A DNA stretch of 64,000 nucleotides from assembly GCA_016508695.1 (NCBI GenBank), contig VNKQ01000004.1, positions 2,170,001-2,234,000 on the forward strand, given 5' to 3'. The translations under genes were made by a program, and so were the position numbers. This document shows, piece after piece, positions 57,364 through 64,000 of this stretch; the first letter of the stretch is position 1; each line of letters begins with the position of its first letter. The DNA is from Hyphodiscus hymeniophilus (lineage: Eukaryota; Ascomycota; Leotiomycetes; Helotiales; Hyphodiscaceae). The notes beneath the pieces are model-generated. The model worked only from the letters and a program-made list of their open reading frames with translations, had not been told where the DNA came from and searched no databases.

Positions 57364-58317
57364 ATGCCTATCAGTTATCGAGAATCCATATCTATTGTGC
57401 AAATCGTTGTTTTCGTACCGGTGTTCATTGCAGGTATTTTGTTGAATATACGCCACGGCTTTAAAAAGAGCTCAGGCTGGTTCTTCTTGATCAATCTATC
57501 GGTTTTACGACTTATTGGCGCGATATGTTGGATAGTTTACGCATACCATCCTTCCAGGGGCGTGGCTACCACGGCCATCATCACGACCTCTATTGGGCTT
57601 TCACCGTTGACCCTCCTGTGTATGGGACTACTCTCTAGAGTGTAGGTTCTATTCTACTTGGAATTATACATCAGCCACTAACTCTCGAGTAGCAACGACT
57701 TCACCGCACAACGGATAGATATCCGATTCTTCCGCTACCCTAGTTTGCTCAGCTTGGTTGGTCTCTGTCTCGGTATTACGGGTGGAATCATAGCAAGCAA
57801 GGCCAGCGATCCTTTCCATGTGAACATCCTCACCAAAGTGGCCATCATCATCTTCACAGCGGTCTATGTCGTCGTTATCACCATCTTAGTTTTTCTTCTT
57901 CTACGGATCTCGCAGGTCAATAAGGAAGAGAGACGACTCCTGATTGTAACTACAATCTGCAGCCCTTTCATCGCAACCCGACTAGTGTATGCACTGATAT
58001 CCGACTATGCGAATAACCAGTTGTTCAGTGCGGCATACGGAAACCTCACAATATATCTCTGCATGGCAGTCATCGAAGAACTCGTTGTGGTCATACTGTG
58101 CGCTGCCATTGGTTTCACTGTTCCAGTTGTCCCGGAAGAGGCTACCATGGAGGGCATGTCTCTCAATACACGTGAGGATTCCGGCAAAAATCCATCGGAA
58201 CCGGCTCTGCGACAGCAAGTGAAGCCAAAGAGAAGAGGCGGGCCTATCACCTGGCTATACAGGAGTATGAGAGACTGCTTTCGGACGAGAGATAGGAATG
58301 TAGGGACCATGATCTGA
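57364..58317 (+). CDS. Seven-TM fungal membrane protein (DUF7702-like)
   Basis: Exons 57364-57641 and 57693-58317 give 300 residues. The start MPISYRESISIVQ is preceded by AAA. About seven hydrophobic segments are visible: IVQIVVFVPVFIAGILLNI, FFLINLSVLRLIGAICWIVY, ATTAIITTSIGLSPLTLLCM, LLSLVGLCLGITGGIIA, VAIIIFTAVYVVVITILVFL, LLIVTTICSPFIATRLVYAL and LCMAVIEELVVVILCAAIGF. A basic cytoplasmic tail ends at GTMI. This arrangement is typical of a fungal 7-TM family of unknown function often annotated DUF7702; receptor or channel roles are not established. The splice joins GLLSRV to NDFTAQRIDIRFFRYP without a gap. Confidence 0.82.
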
Positions 58318-58783
58318 CCCATGGTTGCTATCCTTTTCTCAGGCGGTATGATCATGCTGAACTCAACAAGTTGGATGGTTTCGAGTCAAATTTGAGGGAA
58401 GATAGAGAACAAGTGTATCCGCGTTCGCTCTGGCCATAAGGTTTGCTGTTGTTGAAAATAATGGGTCTGTATTGAAATGTATAGATAGCTTTGGTCCTTT
58501 ACTCAGTCAGTCAAACATCAAACAATGCACATTTTCACCATGCTATTAAACGCGCTCACTTATTTAAAACGATTAAGACAAGGCTCTTAATCGGAATAAC
58601 TGCCTCCGGAACTAGGAATATCGTGAGTCAAGTCGCTTCACCTCAAAACAAACTTAGGAAGGCATGAGGTTGAACACTCCTTCTTCAAAGGTCAATTCAC
58701 ATAATCACGAATTCACGCGAGCAGTTCATTCAACTACCAACCCACACCACTCTTTTGCAAATGTCAACATTCATATAGCTAAT
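58318..58783. other. Spacer between two membrane-protein genes
   Basis: A 466-bp spacer with only short frames. It carries the 3' UTR of the 7-TM gene and the promoter of the next; TATTTAAAACG near 58561 might be a TATA-like element. Confidence 0.4.
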
Positions 58784-59749
58784 ATGCCTTACATCGAGGG
58801 AGCTGGCAATCGGCGATTTGCCAGACGCCGATGGTACCTTCTGATCAAATTGCTGGAGATCGTCCTCGCTCTGACTGCCATGGTTCTCGGTCTTGTTCTG
58901 CAAAATCAAGGGGAAGCTGAGTGGAGTGCTACCCTCATCGTTGTCTCCCTCCTAACAAATTGACTTTTCCAAAGCTGATCATCAACAGGGCGTTCTCACC
59001 ATCATCCTTGTGCCGATCGAGGTATACTTCGAATACGCCGAGCCCAAGAACGGACACGACGTGTGGATCACCATGGTCACTGATGTCTCTCTCTTCCTGT
59101 TGTGGTGCGTCGTGCCAACGGTCTTGACGGGAGCACTTCCCATAATAACTCTGAGTCTCCTGGAAGCGTAAGCTGGAACACTATTTCTTCCTTTCATTGC
59201 AAATTTAGATCAAAAACATGAACCTGACCTCAAACCAGTATCTTGTTCCTCATCAACTTCAGCATCCAAGCACATCGAATCCGAATTGCAAAGCTCAAAA
59301 AGAAGCAAGAAAAATTGAGAGAGAAGAATACTTATGGCAGCAACGCAGAACAATCCCCACCGCTGAGATGCGAGGGACCAACCCCATACTCACAAGGAGA
59401 ACACTCTACTCCTCACGCTCCTGGTCATCAATTGAGATCGTACTCTGAAGAGGCATTCGAAAACCAGCGACCTTCCCAATGCCAAACAAATCACCCCTCC
59501 TCAAGCTCCCGAAGCCAAGAATCCATCGCTCCTCCTTACGCAGCGGCTAACAACTACGGACAGGCAACCAAGAAGTCACAATGTGGTGTTGATGGCGCTG
59601 AAGATATCGTGTTGGGTCTCATTAGAACTAGCGAGCCACCTGTTTGTTACAATGGCAAGCATCCGCTGCTCATGAATCCGCACAGAGCGAGAAATCCGTC
59701 TTTGCTTCATTCTTGTCAATCTGCTGAGGACCTTGAGGAAAACTCCTAG
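58784..59749 (+). CDS. Hypothetical multi-pass membrane protein
   Basis: Exons 58784-58939, 58989-59167 and 59239-59749 give 281 residues. The N-terminus is basic (MPYIEGAGNRRFARRRWYLL) and leads into TM1 (LLEIVLALTAMVLGLVLQ). GVLTIILVPIEVYFEY, WITMVTDVSLFLLWCVVPTV and LTGALPIITLSLLEAILFLI form three more hydrophobic segments, then a long hydrophilic tail of about 160 residues rich in Ser, Gln and Pro. The four-TM layout resembles fungal MARVEL-like small membrane proteins, but I see no diagnostic motif. Intron 1 uses a weak GTTGTC donor, chosen because it joins SATLI to GVLTII in phase with a CAACAG acceptor. It lies in tandem with the 7-TM gene. Confidence 0.68.
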
Positions 59750-60390
59750 ATTGAAGGGTGAGGAGACTAAGTTTCTGGGTCCTTTCATACAGCATTTCTC
59801 CATTTTCCCTTAGTCTGACTGATGAGGAAGAGAAGGTGTTTGCTTCTCTGATACAGTCTCAGTCTTAGTCTCTCCGTTGTTTGCAGCAATTGGAAGGCGA
59901 GAGATTCTCGGATTGACGACTTGGGGTTTCTATAATGATTGATGGCTCTGGCAAATAGAGCGCATACGGTGTTTCCTTTCTCTGAAACCAGGTCAATCCC
60001 TCGATTGCTTTGAACGATGGACCGGATGAGCATTTCACGGTTTCAGACCTGTAGGATAATACTGCCATGCATTAGTTCACCGAATAGAATGCATATCTGC
60101 TGAGGAAAATTTTGATTTTATGCGCTCAACGGAAAATTATGTACATGAGTACTTCTGTGCTTGTGTTCTATCCATCATGGCACGACTCGCTATGACTCCT
60201 CAAATCATTGTTGTATCGCTCTGAAAGTTATATCTTCCAGGCCTCATACCCGCAAAAGAAACTTTGTAAAAAAAAAAAGAACAGCATGGCCAAGCGTTAC
60301 CATCGAGTTCAACAGATCAACTGTTTCCTCTTCCATTCCATGCAACGCCAATATCAAAGCACCCATCCTCCCTACACCCATATTTATACA
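59750..60390. other. Spacer between convergent genes
   Basis: A 641-bp stretch containing the 3' regions of the membrane-protein gene (plus) and the AT-hook gene (minus). An A-run is at 60269-60279. No gene supported. Confidence 0.4.
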
Positions 60391-63300
60391 TCAACCTGAG
60401 AGGTCTTCCTCGTCACCCGAATCCATGTATTGGCTCAAGTCAACCATTGACTTCCTAACTCTCTTCCCCAGCAAGACTGGTGTTCGTGGACTAGTGAGAG
60501 CTTGGTATTGATCGTACTCGGAGGTGAATCGCTGCTCATCATCCTCGTCATCTTCTTCATCATCCTCGTCATTCGCGCCGTCGAAACCCATGGCCACGCG
60601 TGTGGGCTTGCGAGCTCTGGTGCTGGCAGGTCGCTTGGGAGGCAAGATCTTGGACTTCGACTTGGTTCTCTTTCTCTTAGTTGAGACCGGATCTGGTGTT
60701 GGTGTAGCCGTAGCGGGAGTTTCGACTGCGGAGTCGGCTTTTGGCTCCATCTTAGACTTTGAGTCTGCTACAGGCTGATCATTTGCGGCGGCTGCTGAGA
60801 CTGAGGCTTGGCCGGACTTTGGTGGCGCCTTAACAAGAACAGGTGGAGGTGGAGGTGGCAAACCAGCAGCCTTGTTAGCAATACTCTGCTCTTTATGAGC
60901 TTTCTTAAGTTTATTGTTCGCTGTTCGAGTCTCCTGTGCAGTTGCCATACCACCATTTGCCCATCTGAACTTCATGCTCTCTGATAATTTTTTTGACTTC
61001 TCCTTCGCCTTTCGCTTCTTGCGAAAAGCCGCTAAGGCAATTGGATCAAGTGAATCTTCGTCGACGTCGGCATCGGAGTCCACTTCTTCGACCTCAGGTG
61101 CCTTTTCTTCTGCCTCGACTTTGACTTTGGCCTTTTTGGGTGGGGGAGCAAAATCAATTGGGGTAGCATCGATAGGGCCAGCTACTGCGATTGACTCATT
61201 GATTGTATCGCCACGCTTGCGCTTGGTAGATCGTCCAGCCGAAGCTTGGGACACAACTTCCGGGAGTGCTTCGATGACATCCTCGGGATCTTGCTTTCCG
61301 CGAGTTTTGCGCTTCTTGCTCGGTTGTTCAGTAAATTGAATTGGCTCAACAACGATAGGACTTGGATCTGTCTCGGAGGAAGCACGCTTGCGTTTGCTTC
61401 TAGTGGACGTTGGGAGGGAGGATGACTGAAAAGTATTAGAGCCACGGCGATTTACTGAAGCTCTAGCTTCTCGTGCATTCGTTTTTTCACGAGTGGATGT
61501 GCGAGCACTGCGACGGCTATTGAATGTCGAGGTAGTGGCGTTGGAGTCTGAGGTGGTAGGTCGAGAGGTAACAGCAGAGCTGTAATGGGATCCATCGTCC
61601 TGTTCAGTAGATTGGAGGACGTTCTCTTCGCCGAGTTGTACAAGGTCGTCCTCAGGAATAGTCTCCTTCTTGACACGACCACGTCTCTTCTTCGGCTTAG
61701 GCACCAGTGGCTCTTGCTCTCCTTGAGAAAGATCATCAGTTTCGACGTCAACTGGTATAGCTGAAATGGGATTCTTCTTGGGACGACCGCCTGCATGCTT
61801 GCGCTTTCGCTGCTGAGGCACTTCAGGGGCTGCAACCTCAAGAACACCTAGTTGGGTCTTCTTTGGGCGACCTCCAGCATGCTTTCTCTTTATAGCACCA
61901 GCAGAAGCTTTGCTGGTTTGTGTTTGGCTGACGAGAGACTCTGCAGCGTCATGTAATTGTGCTTCTTGAGTTGGTGCAAGATCATGGTGCTCCAATTCTT
62001 TCTGAAAGCTAGTACTCAAACTCTCATTGCCACTTGCCACTTCAGGTGTCGTAGATGGTTGAGCAAGCTGAACGGCTTGGAGTTTTGATTTTGCGGGTGG
62101 GCGTCCCACACGCTTGCCAGATTTGAAGGTCCGAACGGGAGGGGTTCCACTGCGACTCTGGCCTCGAGAACGCTCAGCAGTCTCGACACCATCAATGTAG
62201 ATCTTTGGCTTTCGAATACGCTTCTGTAGCTTCTGGTCATCTTCCTCCGGTGACTCTTCCGGCGTAGCACTAGCGTCATCTCCATACTTCTTTCGTGTGG
62301 TATTTCTTTGAGTTCGGCTGCGGCCGGCATCGTTGGTGTCCTCACCCGCTGGATTGGAAGTGGGATTTGGATTCGAGTGGACTTGACGAGTAACCACCGC
62401 CGTTGGTTGCTGTCCATAATGTTTGATGTGGGCTGAGTACTCAAATCCGTAGACGTCGGCTTGCTTCATATCGTCAAATTTGACGGGATCCATATATCTT
62501 CCTCGTTGTCGTCTCTCCCACTCAAGATCTTCTTTCGTCTTCTTGACTTCCGGCCAGGGAGCGTTCAAAAGTCTCTTGGCTTTGTTCACGGCCGCTTGTT
62601 GCTTCTTGCGAGCTGCTGCCATGAATTGCGGGTTTCTCAGATTTTGAAGGTGACGAATGGTTTTGTTCGGAATCGAGTCCTCACTCTCTGCCATAAACTC
62701 TTGCCATTTCTTGCCGCTCAGCTTGAGTTGGGTTTTGAACTTCTCTGCTACCTCATCCCTCTCTGCATCATCTTTCAATCTGTCTTCTTCAATCATCGCT
62801 TTGGTTTCCTCCTCGATTCTCCTCTGTTCGGACTTCTCATTTGACTCGTGCTCGTAAATCTCTTTGTCAATTGCATCCCATTCTTTTTGATAAGTGTTTA
62901 ACACATCTGAGACAACTGCTGTTCGGCGATATAATTCATCATAGGTCATATCCTCAGCGTTCTCTAGGTATTTCTCAAACACTTCGATTTCCGTGACTTT
63001 GGCAAACGGGAATCTTCTAGTTTCGACATTTTCTGAAGCCTTTTGAGTGGCGGATGGATTTTCACTGGCGGTACCACTCTCACCGGCGTCTGATTTTTGA
63101 CTGGCATCGGGACGGTTCGGAGCGATGTCTTGAGGGTTCTGAATGGGATTTTGAACACCATATTGGGGGATCTGATCGGCGTCTGATCCTTCTTGAGGCT
63201 CGACATGCTCAGGTTGCTCGGTTTGATCGTAATATTCAAACTCGTTTTCCGGGTTGATGTAAGGACGGGGGTCTTTCAATGGCTCTGAATCAGGTTTATC

Positions 63301-63771
63301 GGCTAGGTCCTGTCCATCCGCCGTAGCAATAGCGACTTCCAACTCCTGTCGGCGGACTTCATGTGAATTGAATTTTTTCTGCTGAACAGTGCCTGGGAGA
63401 CCTTCATCAGCATCCGCTGATTTGAGGAGTGATTGAGAAGGCTGAGATGGTGAAGCGGGCGGAGTTGTCAAGATGGAACTAGCATCATCGTCGCCAGCTG
63501 TGCTTGGAAGAGTGCAAGCCGTCACATGATTACGGAAGTCCTGTATCTTGTCAGTAAGGCGAGAAAAATTGCCCAGATGTATGAAGGAAGGTAGACAAAC
63601 TGTGATTGGCATATCGTGAAATACGCAATTGCAGCGAGGACAAGTCGGGTTGGTAGAGGAGGTAGAGTAGGATCCCGATGGTGTCTCCAATGAACTGTTC
63701 AGTCTTGGAGCAGCTGTGTCGACTTCTGGGTCTTCCTCGACACCAATGACTGACCCCTTCTTCCTCGCCAT
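60391..63771 (-). CDS. AT-hook nuclear protein with N-terminal zinc-finger-like motif (1106 aa)
   Basis: Exons 63771-63601 and 63540-60391 (60-nt intron, in frame, no stop) give 1106 residues. I placed the start at MARKKGSVIGVEED; codons further upstream look like leader. A Cys2-His-Cys pattern, CPRCNCVFHDMPITDFRNHV with a later TAC, forms across the intron. A charged helical region (about 310-520) includes KYLENAEDMTYDELYRR and YQKEWDAIDKEIYEH. After about 590, at least four AT-hook-like cores occur: GKRVGRPPAKSK, KHAGGRPKKTQ, KHAGGRPKKNP and KKRRGRVKKE, then a lysine-rich stretch with SESMKFRWANGGMATAQETR and a poly-proline run, finally an acidic DDEEDDEDDEQRF block. It is probably a chromatin-associated DNA-minor-groove-binding protein; I do not recognise a named orthologue. 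Confidence 0.85.
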   Translation of the reverse strand: MARKKGSVIGVEEDPEVDTAAPRLNSSLETPSGSYSTSSTNPTCPRCNCVFHDMPITVCLPSFIHLGNFSRLTDKIQDFRNHVTACTLPSTAGDDDASSILTTPPASPSQPSQSLLKSADADEGLPGTVQQKKFNSHEVRRQELEVAIATADGQDLADKPDSEPLKDPRPYINPENEFEYYDQTEQPEHVEPQEGSDADQIPQYGVQNPIQNPQDIAPNRPDASQKSDAGESGTASENPSATQKASENVETRRFPFAKVTEIEVFEKYLENAEDMTYDELYRRTAVVSDVLNTYQKEWDAIDKEIYEHESNEKSEQRRIEEETKAMIEEDRLKDDAERDEVAEKFKTQLKLSGKKWQEFMAESEDSIPNKTIRHLQNLRNPQFMAAARKKQQAAVNKAKRLLNAPWPEVKKTKEDLEWERRQRGRYMDPVKFDDMKQADVYGFEYSAHIKHYGQQPTAVVTRQVHSNPNPTSNPAGEDTNDAGRSRTQRNTTRKKYGDDASATPEESPEEDDQKLQKRIRKPKIYIDGVETAERSRGQSRSGTPPVRTFKSGKRVGRPPAKSKLQAVQLAQPSTTPEVASGNESLSTSFQKELEHHDLAPTQEAQLHDAAESLVSQTQTSKASAGAIKRKHAGGRPKKTQLGVLEVAAPEVPQQRKRKHAGGRPKKNPISAIPVDVETDDLSQGEQEPLVPKPKKRRGRVKKETIPEDDLVQLGEENVLQSTEQDDGSHYSSAVTSRPTTSDSNATTSTFNSRRSARTSTREKTNAREARASVNRRGSNTFQSSSLPTSTRSKRKRASSETDPSPIVVEPIQFTEQPSKKRKTRGKQDPEDVIEALPEVVSQASAGRSTKRKRGDTINESIAVAGPIDATPIDFAPPPKKAKVKVEAEEKAPEVEEVDSDADVDEDSLDPIALAAFRKKRKAKEKSKKLSESMKFRWANGGMATAQETRTANNKLKKAHKEQSIANKAAGLPPPPPPVLVKAPPKSGQASVSAAAANDQPVADSKSKMEPKADSAVETPATATPTPDPVSTKRKRTKSKSKILPPKRPASTRARKPTRVAMGFDGANDEDDEEDDEDDEQRFTSEYDQYQALTSPRTPVLLGKRVRKSMVDLSQYMDSGDEEDLSG

Positions 63772-64000
63772 AATGACGATATCTAGAAGGAGTTTTTTGC
63801 AGGTAACTTTCCGTCTAGATGATTGTCTAGTCTTCGTCTGGTCGACGTTGTCAGGATGAGCTTGCAATGAGTTCTGATGAGTTTTGCGGGAGTGTCTCGA
63901 AATTATCGCGTAGAAGAAGACTTTTGAAAGGGGATTGGTGAGGGAAAGCAAATGTGTCTAATACAGGTAAACGATTAGAAAGAACAATGAATGGGACTGG

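Overview
The window is nuclear DNA of a filamentous ascomycete (Pezizomycotina; a Leotiomycete is my guess, not proven). The reasons are many short GT-AG introns (mostly 46-120 nt, several with CTAAC/CTGAC-like branch sites), fungus-specific families (Zn2Cys6 factor, DUF7514, alpha-arrestin, Atg6, Scm3), an intron-containing nuclear tRNA and a pogo/Fot1-type inverted-repeat element. All gene models were built by hand from splice signals and reading frame. Every multi-exon model reported with high confidence closes in frame.

Left part (1-24 kb), sparsely populated: the 3' tail of a gene at the edge; an RCO-3/HXT-like hexose transporter behind about 3 kb of repeat-rich, pyrimidine-rich leader; a divergent NADAR-domain protein with altered signature residues; an Ino4-like bHLH factor divergent from a Maf-type nucleotide pyrophosphatase; a tRNA-Pro with intron; a 62-residue secreted Cys-containing peptide; an isochorismatase-family hydrolase; a degenerate RNase III-like protein; a proline/serine/arginine-rich hypothetical protein; and a RidA/YjgF deaminase.

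Middle (24-48 kb), denser: an unresolved small gene with a GACATC microsatellite, a DUF7514 protein, an alpha-arrestin-like protein, a CENP-A chaperone Scm3 fused to Myb-like and zinc-finger-like modules and divergent from autophagy gene ATG6, CK2 alpha divergent from RNase P subunit RPP1, a secreted Ala/Ser repeat protein, a 474-bp TIR element, a DUF1295 membrane reductase, a GFA/Mss4-like protein and an SDR.

Right part (48-64 kb): TFIIS with a 9-nt last exon, an Mcy1-like mitochondrial cysteine synthase homologue sharing a 171-bp promoter with an NDUFAF7-type complex I assembly methyltransferase, an eight-exon Zn2Cys6 transcription factor, two multi-pass membrane proteins, and a 1106-residue AT-hook nuclear protein.

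The genes are mostly housekeeping and not one pathway. I see no secondary-metabolite cluster, CRISPR array or operon. The least explained items are the NADAR-like protein, the small secreted peptide, the TIR element and the repeat-rich leader of the transporter.
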